A DNA stretch of 64,000 bases, taken from positions 62,001-126,000 of the forward strand of contig NZ_JAHHZO010000006.1 of assembly GCF_018760785.1 (NCBI RefSeq), read 5' to 3'. The position numbers and the translations under genes were made by a program. The notes beneath the pieces were generated by a model. It worked only from the letters and a program-made list of their open reading frames with translations, was not told where the DNA came from and did no database searches. Source of the stretch: Rhizobium sp. CSW-27 (lineage in GTDB: Bacteria; Pseudomonadota; Alphaproteobacteria; Rhizobiales; Rhizobiaceae). Shown one piece after another: positions 48,675-56,888 of this stretch (positions are counted from its first letter, which is position 1; each line of letters opens with the position of its first letter).

Positions 48675-51188
48675 TCAGGCGCGGATCACAGCATTGTCGG
48701 GATCGAACGGGCTTTCCGCAACCACCGTCGCATCATAGAGCGAACCGAGGATGCGTACCTTCAGGCGCGTTCCTTCCACCGCATGAGCGGGCTTGACCAT
48801 GGCGAGCGCCACCGACTTGCCGATGCGCCAGCCGTAGCCGCCGCTCGTGACGCGACCGGCGAGCGCGCCCGTTTCGTCATAGATCGCCTCGGAGCCGCGC
48901 GCATCCACATCAGTGTTGCCCTCGACCACCAGTGTGACGAAGTTCCAGCGCAGCCCCTGTTCCCGGGCTGCGAGCATCGCATCGCGGCCGATAAAGCTCT
49001 TTTCCGGGCGGATGAAGCGGTCGAGACCGGATTCGAAGGCGTTGTATTCGATGGAGAGCTCACGGCCCATGTTGCGATAGGATTTCTCCACCGCCATCGA
49101 GACCATGGCCCGGATGCCGAAGGGCTTGATGCCGAATTCGGCACCGGCTTCCATCAGCCTGTCGAAGATATAGGCCTGCATCTCGATCGGGTGATGCAGT
49201 TCCCAGCCCAGCTCGCCGATGAAATTGACGCGCAGGGCGTGGGCGATTGCGACGCCAACGGAGATCTGCTTGCCCGTCAGCCACGGAAAGTCCTTGTTTT
49301 CGAGGCTGGTGCGGGTGAGCTTCTTCAAGACCGCACGCGACTTCGGCCCGGCGAGAACCAGCACGCCATATTTCTGGGTGATCGGCTGCAGCGTGACGGA
49401 CCCGTCCTTCGGCGCAAGACGCCAGAGCAGGTCGTGGTCATGCGCTTCCAGACCGCCGGCAGAGACCAGGTAGAAGCGGCCGGGCGCCCATTCATAGACG
49501 GTGAATTCCGCCTTCACGCCGCCGGCCGGCGTCGGCACGTGGCAGAGCGCGATGCGGCCGCGCTTTTTCGGGATCACATTGGCAAAAATGCTTTCCAGCC
49601 AGTCGCGCGCACCGGGGCCGGTGACTTCCATCTTGGCAAAGGGCGACATGTCGAGCACGCCGACATTCTCGTGGACGTTCTTCACCTCGTTGCCGACATG
49701 CTCGAAATAGTTGGAGCGGCGGAAAGACCACTTTTCCACCACGCGGCCATCATCCAGCGGCGCCGCGTAATTGTGGTTGGTAATGACGTCGGCGCCGACC
49801 CCCTTCTCGCTTTCCGGCAGTTCATAGCCTTCCGGTGCATACCAGTTGGCGCGCTCCCAGCCATAAAGCGAGCCAAACACGCCGCCAAGCTTCTTCAGGC
49901 GATCATAGATCGGCGTCGTCTTCAGCGGACGCGCGGCAGCCCGTTCCTCGTCCGGATAATGCATGGTGAAGACGTTGGCATAGGCCTCCTCGTTCTTGGC
50001 GATGAGATAGCCTTCCGTCGCATAGGGGCCGAAACGACGCGGATCGACGCCCATGAGGTCGACGGTCGGTTCGCCGTCGACGATCCATTCGGCGAGCTGC
50101 CAGCCGGCACCGCCGGCTGCGGTGATGCCGAAGGAATGACCTTCGTTCAGCCAGAAATTCCTGAGCCCCGGTGCCGGACCGACGATCGGATTGCCGTCCG
50201 GCGTATAGGCAATCGCGCCGTTATAGACCTTCTTGATGCCCACTTCGCCGAAGGCCGGCACACGGGCGATCGCCGTTTCGATATGCGGCATCAGGCGGTC
50301 GAGGTCTTCCTGGAAGAGCTCGTATTCGCTCTCGTCCGAGGGACCGTCGACATAACAGACCGGCGCGCCGACTTCATAGGGACCAAGGATCAGGCCGCCC
50401 GCTTCCTCGCGCATGTACCAGGCGGAATCCGATTCGCGCAGCACGCCCATTTCCGGCAGGCCTTGGCGGCGACGTTCCTGGATCGCCGGATGCGGTTCGG
50501 TGACGATATACTGGTGCTCGACCGGAATGACCGGAATGTTGATGCCGACCATCTCGCCGGTCTTGCGGGCAAAGGAACCGGTGCAGGAGATGATGTGCTC
50601 GGCGGTGATCTCGCCCTTGTCGGTCGTTACCTTCCACTGGCCGTCGGCAAGCTGCTCGATGCCGGTCACGGTCGTGTTGCGATAGATGGTGGCCCCGCGG
50701 TCGCGCGCGCCCTTGGCCAGTGCCTGGGTAAGGTCCGCCGGCTGGATATAGCCATCGTCCGGGTGCTGGATCGCGCCGAGCAGCCCATCGGTTTCACAGA
50801 GCGGCCAGATCTCCTTCACTTGCTCCGGCGTGAGGATATTGACCTTCACGCCGATCGTTTCGGCGATGCCGGCATAGTACATATATTCGTCCCAGCGGTC
50901 CTTGGTGCGGGCGAGACGGATATTGGAGACCTTGGAGAAGCCGACATTCATGCCGGTCTCTTCCTGCAGTTCCTCATAGAAGCGGACCGAATACTTGTGC
51001 AGCTGGCCGACCGAATAGGAGAGGTTGAACAGCGGCAGCAGGCCGGCCGCGTGCCAGGTGGAACCGGAGGTCAGTTCCTTGCGCTCGATGAGGACGACAT
51101 CGCTCCAGCCCTTCTTCGCCAGGTGATAGAGGGTCGAGACACCGACCACCCCGCCACCGATCACCACCGCCCGTGCCTGTGTCTTCAT
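48675..51188 (-). CDS. FAD-dependent dimethylglycine/sarcosine dehydrogenase with GcvT domain
   Basis: This 837-residue two-part enzyme has an N-terminal DAO-type FAD oxidase domain (VIGGGVVGVSTLYHLA; the flavin-linking His in GSTWHAAG, H46). A FAD-dependent oxidoreductase central domain and a C-terminal aminomethyltransferase (GcvT) folate-binding domain follow from about residue 430. It oxidises the N-methyl group of dimethylglycine, passing formaldehyde to THF as 5,10-methylene-THF. Sarcosine dehydrogenase is a close alternative. The ATG at 51188 has GAGGGG upstream; a 15-residue extension is unnecessary. It completes the betaine degradation route suggested by the MttB-like gene and has its own terminator. 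Confidence 0.9.
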   Translation of the reverse strand: MKTQARAVVIGGGVVGVSTLYHLAKKGWSDVVLIERKELTSGSTWHAAGLLPLFNLSYSVGQLHKYSVRFYEELQEETGMNVGFSKVSNIRLARTKDRWDEYMYYAGIAETIGVKVNILTPEQVKEIWPLCETDGLLGAIQHPDDGYIQPADLTQALAKGARDRGATIYRNTTVTGIEQLADGQWKVTTDKGEITAEHIISCTGSFARKTGEMVGINIPVIPVEHQYIVTEPHPAIQERRRQGLPEMGVLRESDSAWYMREEAGGLILGPYEVGAPVCYVDGPSDESEYELFQEDLDRLMPHIETAIARVPAFGEVGIKKVYNGAIAYTPDGNPIVGPAPGLRNFWLNEGHSFGITAAGGAGWQLAEWIVDGEPTVDLMGVDPRRFGPYATEGYLIAKNEEAYANVFTMHYPDEERAAARPLKTTPIYDRLKKLGGVFGSLYGWERANWYAPEGYELPESEKGVGADVITNHNYAAPLDDGRVVEKWSFRRSNYFEHVGNEVKNVHENVGVLDMSPFAKMEVTGPGARDWLESIFANVIPKKRGRIALCHVPTPAGGVKAEFTVYEWAPGRFYLVSAGGLEAHDHDLLWRLAPKDGSVTLQPITQKYGVLVLAGPKSRAVLKKLTRTSLENKDFPWLTGKQISVGVAIAHALRVNFIGELGWELHHPIEMQAYIFDRLMEAGAEFGIKPFGIRAMVSMAVEKSYRNMGRELSIEYNAFESGLDRFIRPEKSFIGRDAMLAAREQGLRWNFVTLVVEGNTDVDARGSEAIYDETGALAGRVTSGGYGWRIGKSVALAMVKPAHAVEGTRLKVRILGSLYDATVVAESPFDPDNAVIRA

Positions 51189-51363
51189 GAAGCAAAATCC
51201 CCTCTGGACGAAACGGGCGCGGCTGGCCGGCACCCATGCATAGCTTTTCGAGCGGACTATGCAGTTCCGCGGGTTTGGCCAAACGCCTGTTTACGACATG
51301 CGCACAGCTTGCCGCGACGAGACCGAATTTGACAACCGACAAAACTGCAAGGGCTTGGGACGT

Positions 51364-53904
51364 TCAGCCCGGCGCCGGGCCGGGCGCTGGTTCGGCGCCG
51401 CCCTTGTCCGGCTGCGACAGGGGCGCGGGCGCCGTCTCCTCGTCCGCCGGCCGGGTCCGGACGGTCCCGAGGATCTTCACGTCCTGATGCGGATAGGGAA
51501 TCTCGATCCCCTCCTCGCGGAACCGGCGCAGGATCTCGATGCGCACCTTGTTGCGGGTGGCGATGCCATCGCTGATGTCTGAAAGGTAGAAGCGCAACTC
51601 GAAATCCAGCGAGGAGGCGCCGAAGCCGAGGAAGTCCACATGCGGCTCCGGATTGCGCAGGACGGTTTCCATGGACAGCGCCGTTTCCATCAGAATGTCG
51701 ATCACGCGCTGCGGATCGGAATCATAGGCGACGCCGACCGGAATTTCCGAACGCTGCACGCGGTTGCGGTGCGTCCAGTTGCCGACCGAAGCGTTGATCA
51801 GTTCGGAATTCGGCACGATGATCGACTGCTTGCGGAAGGTCTCGATTTCGGTTGCGCGCACGGAGATGCGCTTGACGATGCCTTCCGTGCTGCCGGTGAC
51901 GATGAAATCCCCCACCTTGAACGGCCGTTCCACCAGCAGGATCAGGCCGGACACGAAGTTCGACACGATGTTCTGCAGGCCGAAACCGATACCGACCGAA
52001 AGCGCCGAGGCAACCAGCGCCAGGCTGGACAGATCGATGCCGGCCGCCGAGACGCCGATGACCACCGCAAGACCGATGCCGAGATAGCCGATGCCGGTCT
52101 TGACCGAATTGCGCACGCCGGCATCCACATGGCTGCGGGCCATGACGTTGCGGTCGATCCAGCCCTGGGCCCAGCGTGTCGCGGCATAGCCGATGAAGAA
52201 CAGCAGCACGCCGCCCAAGATGCCGACCAGCGAGATGGAGATATTGCCGATCGTGATGCGGGTGAACAGACGGAAGGCGGCGGCCTGGATATCCTGGATC
52301 TGGAAGCCCCAGGTCAGCAGGATCAGCGGCACGCCGAACACCAGCGCGATACCGTTGATGCCGAGCCCGGCACCGAGACCGATCTGATCGAGGGCAACCT
52401 CGCCCAGCTTGAAACGCTCGGCGAGATATCGCCCGAAAGCGGTTCTGGCAAAGCCGCCCTGCTTGCCCACCGCGCGGCCGGACAGGATGCCGATATACAT
52501 CGTGACCAGCACGGCACCGGTCAACACGATCTGCGTGGCGGCAAAACGGGCGAGACCGAGATAACCGCTGAGAACGCACAGGATGAGAGCAAGCCCGGCG
52601 GTGCGCAAAAGAGCCGGAATACCGCGCGGGAAAGGCTGGCCCTCGCCATCGCTATCCTTGTCCGCAGGCACCAGCGGCTTCAGGAAGGACATGGCGACGA
52701 GGATCAGCCCGATCAGCACCGAAGCGGTCAGGCTCTTGACGATGGTCAGGACCACCGGGGAGTTGAGCGACTCGCCGATCTGCCCCAGAAGATAGTCCAG
52801 TCCGTTGATCACCGACATGGCGATGATCAGCCAGTAGAGCTGTCGCGCGCCGCGATTGGTGACACGCGCCAGACGCCAGTTCGGATAATCGGGCGCAAAG
52901 ATCAGCGCGCTGAGGCGGGCCACGAAGAAAGTCAGCCACAGGAAGCCGAAGAAGGCCGAGATGATCGGCGCCACATCCTGGCGCAGGACATTGAAGCTGA
53001 CGAGGAACAGGAAACTCGAGGCAAAGAACGCCGTCAGCGACGCCGTCTGCACCATCAGGGACCAGAAGGCGAAGGAGAGCCGGGTGATGTAGCTCGGCCG
53101 GTCGACCTTGAGATCCCGGCTGACCATCCGGCCGAACAGCCGGTACCCGCCGACGAGGAACACCAGCGCCGCGCCGACCGACAGAAGGACCGCCGACAGA
53201 AGCTGCAGCTTCTTGAACTTCCAGGCGAAGCCGAGCCAGCTGGACATCGCGTCGTGAAAGGCCGAGATCTCGTCGAGGAAGGCTTCGCCAGCCTCCACGA
53301 AGACATCCGGCGAAAGGTCCGTGTGCTTCAGCAATTGCTCGGCAAACAGCCGGCGGCGCAGCTCCGTGATGCTGGCCGACAGCTTGCCGGTCGCCGCCGC
53401 GATCTGGTTGGCGTCGCTGGTGACGATGTTGAGCTCGTTGCGCTCGGCGAGCAGACGGCTGCGCTCGATGGTCACGGCAGGCGCTTCCGCAGGCTGGCCG
53501 TCATGCGGCGGATCGCCGATCTCGGTGATCCGCGACTGGATCTGCCCCAGCCGGTCGCGCATGTCCGAAAGATGCTGGGCCAGCTGGGCGGCAAGGTCAT
53601 CGGCCTTGGATTTCAGTTCCGCCAGCTGGAAATCGTCCTCGTCCCCCCGCGACTTCTCCTCGCTGAGCGCTGCAAGCTGGGCACGCGCACGGGCGACCGC
53701 CGCCTGCATGGCGGCAGTGCGGGAATCCGGATTGCCGGCGGACCCGGCCTCCTGGCCGGCAGCGGCAGCAGAGGTGGCAGCGGCGGTGGCGGGCGGTGCC
53801 ACAGCGGGCTGCTGGTCCTGCGCCTGCGCGGCAACCGACAGAAGCGACAGGAAGACCAGAACCAGGCGCAGGACGCCGGACAATGGAGTGAAGGCAGATC
53901 TCAT
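51364..53904 (-). CDS. Mechanosensitive channel family protein (DUF3772-MscS)
   Basis: This 846-residue inner-membrane protein has a signal peptide ending near AQA (residue 29) and an Ala/Pro-rich linker. A periplasmic coiled-coil DUF3772 region spans about residues 60-200, with about eleven membrane segments after that. The MscS core lies at about residues 620-800, with the pore-lining helix and the VERPFKVGDFIVTGSTEGIV beta domain. The C-terminal tail is Pro/Glu-rich. It resembles the large MscK/YbdG-type channels that release solutes upon hypo-osmotic shock, a logical neighbour for compatible-solute uptake genes. The start is the ATG at 53904. Confidence 0.9.
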   Translation of the reverse strand: MRSAFTPLSGVLRLVLVFLSLLSVAAQAQDQQPAVAPPATAAATSAAAAGQEAGSAGNPDSRTAAMQAAVARARAQLAALSEEKSRGDEDDFQLAELKSKADDLAAQLAQHLSDMRDRLGQIQSRITEIGDPPHDGQPAEAPAVTIERSRLLAERNELNIVTSDANQIAAATGKLSASITELRRRLFAEQLLKHTDLSPDVFVEAGEAFLDEISAFHDAMSSWLGFAWKFKKLQLLSAVLLSVGAALVFLVGGYRLFGRMVSRDLKVDRPSYITRLSFAFWSLMVQTASLTAFFASSFLFLVSFNVLRQDVAPIISAFFGFLWLTFFVARLSALIFAPDYPNWRLARVTNRGARQLYWLIIAMSVINGLDYLLGQIGESLNSPVVLTIVKSLTASVLIGLILVAMSFLKPLVPADKDSDGEGQPFPRGIPALLRTAGLALILCVLSGYLGLARFAATQIVLTGAVLVTMYIGILSGRAVGKQGGFARTAFGRYLAERFKLGEVALDQIGLGAGLGINGIALVFGVPLILLTWGFQIQDIQAAAFRLFTRITIGNISISLVGILGGVLLFFIGYAATRWAQGWIDRNVMARSHVDAGVRNSVKTGIGYLGIGLAVVIGVSAAGIDLSSLALVASALSVGIGFGLQNIVSNFVSGLILLVERPFKVGDFIVTGSTEGIVKRISVRATEIETFRKQSIIVPNSELINASVGNWTHRNRVQRSEIPVGVAYDSDPQRVIDILMETALSMETVLRNPEPHVDFLGFGASSLDFELRFYLSDISDGIATRNKVRIEILRRFREEGIEIPYPHQDVKILGTVRTRPADEETAPAPLSQPDKGGAEPAPGPAPG

Positions 53905-54042
53905 CAGCGGGGAAACCTCATGCGGGCCAGCACCTGTCCTTAAATTCAACAGGCCGGAAAGAAAAGCGGCCGGACAGACGATTCGGCGTCTGTATCCTTT
54001 CATCCGCAACGATGGGCGGAACTATGGCCGCCCGGACGGGCT

Positions 54043-54067
54043 GGAACATTGCCGCCCTCCCCGCGTT
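54043..54067 (+). promoter_or_regulatory. EcfG-type general stress promoter for glsB-like gene
   Basis: GGAAC (54043-54047), 16 bases, then CGTT (54064-54067) is a perfect match to the alphaproteobacterial EcfG promoter consensus. It lies 47 bases upstream of the stress membrane protein gene. Confidence 0.8.
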
Positions 54068-54114
54068 GAGGCTGCGGAACAAGGAACGCAACATCATCGC
54101 AGGAGGGTAAGCTC

Positions 54115-54366
54115 ATGGAAAACGCAGGTATCGGCTGGATCGCGGCCATCATCATCGGCGGCATTGCCGGCTGGCTGGCCGAACAGTTCATGAAGAGCAA
54201 CATGGGCGTGTTGATGAACATCCTGCTCGGCATCGTCGGCGCCATCATCGCCAACGCCCTCCTGGGCGTTTTCGGCATCGCGCTGGGCGGCTGGCTGGGC
54301 TATCTCATCGCAGGCTTCATCGGCGCCTGCATTCTGATTGCCATCGCCCGCATGATCAGGCGATGA
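54115..54366 (+). CDS. GlsB/YeaQ/YmgE-family stress membrane protein
   Basis: This 83-residue protein has three hydrophobic segments and Gly-zipper motifs: IIGGIAGWLAEQFM, LGIVGAIIANALLG and GGWLGYLIAGFIGA. They match the transglycosylase-associated/GlsB family. These small inner-membrane proteins rise in acid, osmotic and stationary-phase stress. AGGAGGG lies seven bases upstream of the ATG. A perfect EcfG-type promoter precedes it and a strong terminator follows, so it is an independent stress-regulated gene. Confidence 0.92.
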   Translation: MENAGIGWIAAIIIGGIAGWLAEQFMKSNMGVLMNILLGIVGAIIANALLGVFGIALGGWLGYLIAGFIGACILIAIARMIRR

Positions 54367-54399
54367 CAGACCCGACGACAGGCATCCTCACGAAAATCG

Positions 54400-54425
54400 A
54401 CCGGGCTGACAAAGCCCGGTTTTTT
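54400..54425 (+). terminator. Rho-independent terminator after the glsB-like gene
   Basis: An eight-base-pair stem (ACCGGGCT/AGCCCGGT) with a five-base loop is followed by TTTTTT, 33 bases past the stop. Confidence 0.9.
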
Positions 54426-54456
54426 CATGCGTACCTTCGGAATGCCGCACGCCCCC

Positions 54457-54948
54457 TTACGCCAGCCGAAGCGAGGCGTGGTCGAGGCCGAGTTCGGCAG
54501 CAAGCGCTTCCACGACCAGATTGTGATCCTCCCGCTGCGGCAGGCCGGACACCGTGATCACGCCGATGCAGCCGACCCCGTTGACCCGGATGGGGAAGGC
54601 GCCGCCATGGGCGGCATACTCCGCCGTGGGCAGGCCCCATTTCTCTTCCAGCGTCGTCTGCGCCGCCTTCAATTCCAGCCCGATGGCATAGCTGGAGCGC
54701 AGGAAGCGCTGGACCGTGTTGCGCTTGCGGTAGATCCAGTGTTCGAAATCCGGCCTGGCCTCCGGCATGGCTGCATAAAAGGCCTGCATCCCGTTGATGC
54801 GGATATCGATCGCCAGCACATGACCGCGCTCCTGCGAAAACTGCCGCACACGGGCACCAAGCGACCAGGCCCGTGCCAGATCGAACCCGTCGAACCGCAG
54901 CACCCTTTCCTGTTCCGCCACCCGCGAAATGTCATCCTCGATCGCCAT
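54457..54948 (-). CDS. UPF0303 / heme-degrading-domain (GlcG/HbpS-like) protein
   Basis: This 163-residue protein begins MAIEDDISRVAEQERVLRFD. The family block VLAIDIRINGMQAFYAAMPEA and the glycine/histidine-rich YAAHGGAFPIRVNG with GCIGVITVSGLPQREDH belong to the UPF0303/DUF336 fold shared with HbpS and GlcG. Some relatives bind heme or cobalamin, but most are uncharacterised. I chose the ATG at 54948; one at 54969 is possible. It converges with the glsB-like gene and has no operon partner. Confidence 0.85.
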   Translation of the reverse strand: MAIEDDISRVAEQERVLRFDGFDLARAWSLGARVRQFSQERGHVLAIDIRINGMQAFYAAMPEARPDFEHWIYRKRNTVQRFLRSSYAIGLELKAAQTTLEEKWGLPTAEYAAHGGAFPIRVNGVGCIGVITVSGLPQREDHNLVVEALAAELGLDHASLRLA

Positions 54949-55198
54949 CCTGCCGATTCCTCCTGTCATATCCGTGATGCACTGGTGTCCTAACCTAGAT
55001 GCGGGACAGTGTGCCATGCATGCGATTTTTTTCCTGCACCGGAAATCCCCGGTTTTCCGGGCTTTCCGGTGTGCACCGCACATTTTTGTCCGATACCTGC
55101 GAAGATTTTTTGAAAAGGGCGCTGGACAAGCCGAAACTTCCCCTTTATACGCCCCCTCACACCAACGGCGCGGCCGGAAACGAAGCGCTGAAGGGGAT

Positions 55199-55274
<76 letters not shown>

Positions 55275-55571
55275 AATTTACTTGATTGAAAAGACAACAA
55301 ATTCCGCTGATGGCCAACAGGGCTGAAGCCGATATCTTGTGCCTGCGCGACCACTGCGCATTCTCCGTATAAGTCCCTATCTCGACACCCCCTACAGGAC
55401 AGCCCCATAGGTCAGACAGAGCGGGCAAAGGCTGCCACCTCCGCCTCGGATGCCAGCCTTCAGCGTAACCTTTCGTCGGGCACGCCCCGCCCTCGACCGG
55501 GCCATGGCCACGGCATGAAAAAGGCGCCCGAAGCGGGCGCCCATGGTCGCGATCAAACGCACACGGTCGTA
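55275..55571. other. Intergenic region after tRNA-Lys
   Basis: These 297 bases hold no credible gene apart from the terminator near 55518-55541. The minus-strand frame crossing it ends inside the antisense of the tRNA and is an artefact. Confidence 0.5.
55518..55541 (-). terminator. Terminator of the small hypothetical gene at 55572
   Basis: On the minus strand a seven-base-pair GC stem (GGCGCCC/GGGCGCC) with a short loop is followed by a TTTTTC run, about 30 bases beyond the stop. Confidence 0.88.
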
Positions 55572-55832
55572 TCAGGCGCGGATGTCGAGCGCCTGTTCCT
55601 CGTCTTCGGCAAACAGGTGCTGCAGTTCCAACTGCACCGCATTCATGAACAATGCGGCCTGATGCGAGATATCGAGCGGCGAGGCGCCCTGGCGGGCAAG
55701 GGTGGCGGCAAGGGTCTTCATCTCGTCGCGCCAGAAGCGGTTGGCTTCCTCGCCCTGCAGCGTGAGAAGTGCCTCCGCACAGCGCTTGATGTCTGCCCTG
55801 CGCCGGTCGGCGGGAAAATGTGCAAGCGCCAT
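55572..55832 (-). CDS. Small hypothetical protein
   Basis: This 86-residue helical protein begins MALAHFPADRRRADIKRCAEAL and ends in an acidic tail (FAEDEEQALDIRA). The pattern RRRADIKRCAEALLTLQGEEANRFWR looks like a conserved alphaproteobacterial family of unknown role, possibly one now numbered among DUF6074-like proteins, though I am not sure. GAGGAG precedes the ATG and a strong terminator follows, so it is an independent gene. Confidence 0.8.
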   Translation of the reverse strand: MALAHFPADRRRADIKRCAEALLTLQGEEANRFWRDEMKTLAATLARQGASPLDISHQAALFMNAVQLELQHLFAEDEEQALDIRA

Positions 55833-55970
55833 AATATCTCCTCATACGCACGCATCGAATCGACTCAACATGTCGAACAATCGCCTGAAGTGGTTCCCAA
55901 ATTCTAAACGCAATCCAAAGAAGGTGAATCCAATCCCGGGCTGGGACAGGCCAAGCAGGCGAAGGCGACC

Positions 55971-56657
55971 TCAGCACCAGGGCTTGGCTGCCTCAGCCAC
56001 GCCGTGGGCCAGCCCCTCGCGCACCAGCTGCTGACCGATCGACTGGCCGTTGCGCAGCACGACGCGCCATTTGCGGCCGCCGGAATCGCTCGCCGCATTC
56101 GGCCAGTCCACCAGTTCGAACTGTCCCTGATTGAGCAGATCGCGCAGCCGCACCTTGGCAGCAAAGCCGCGCTGCCGCTCCGCCTCGCAAGCGGCCCCTT
56201 CGGTGCGGGGGGCGCGGATATCCGCCAGGCGCACAGCCTGCTTGCGGAACCAGAACACGTCGCCCGCCGCGACGCAGTTGTCGAGACCGGACGTGCCGCA
56301 GAAATAGAAGGTTCCGGAATAGGCCTTTCCGAGCAGGCTTTCCTCCGCCGGAAGCGAGGCCGTCTGCACCGTGCCGACCGGCAGCGGCGGACGCAGTTGC
56401 GGATGGGGTGGCAGTGCCGTTTGCGCGCCCGCACCGCCCGACACAGCGCGACCGGCCGTGGCGGGTGCGGAATGCCCGGGCGAAGCCGTCTTCACCGTGT
56501 CGGGAAAGTAGCCGGCCATCCAATCGCGTACCGGCCGGTTGTCATGCAGCACGATGGCACCGGTGACGACGCAAAGCGCCGCCAGCCACAGCCGCATGCT
56601 GATGACGGACTTCGTCTTGCCGCCCTTTCGACGGCGGGCTGTCGATGCTTTTGCCAT
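55971..56657 (-). CDS. Thermonuclease (SNase-like) domain protein
   Basis: This 228-residue protein has an N-terminal basic stretch, one membrane anchor (ISMRLWLAALCVVTGAIVLH, about residues 19-38) and a Pro/Ala-rich linker. The C-terminal staphylococcal-nuclease-like domain has the VRLADIRAPRTEGAAC strand and ends with LVREGLAHGV. It would lie outside the inner membrane. Four cysteines near the C-terminal half (FYFCGTSGLDNC, AAC, PWC) could form disulfides. Whether the nuclease residues are all present needs an alignment. The ATG at 56657 is the likely start; one at 56705 is open. It is divergent from the PAS-GGDEF gene. Confidence 0.8.
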   Translation of the reverse strand: MAKASTARRRKGGKTKSVISMRLWLAALCVVTGAIVLHDNRPVRDWMAGYFPDTVKTASPGHSAPATAGRAVSGGAGAQTALPPHPQLRPPLPVGTVQTASLPAEESLLGKAYSGTFYFCGTSGLDNCVAAGDVFWFRKQAVRLADIRAPRTEGAACEAERQRGFAAKVRLRDLLNQGQFELVDWPNAASDSGGRKWRVVLRNGQSIGQQLVREGLAHGVAEAAKPWC

Positions 56658-56888
56658 ATCTGTCCCATCCTGATGCGCCGCATCATGGTGAGGGGAGGTT
56701 TCCAAAGAGTTTTCATCGGAAAATTTACGCCGCTTTTACCCTTCTGCCGTCACCTGCGTGTGACACGACCGGTTACGGCGGCAGAGCCGGGCGAAGCGGG
56801 CCTTGCCGTCGCAGTCGATTCAGCAGTTTCTAACTTATCGCCGTTAGGTTTCGGTGAGATGCCCCCTGCCCCTCCGAGACGAAATCTG

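Noticed and set aside
48783..51332. 849-codon plus-strand frame opposite dimethylglycine dehydrogenase
   Set aside because: It is a shadow of the dehydrogenase gene, with no motifs and no ribosome binding site.
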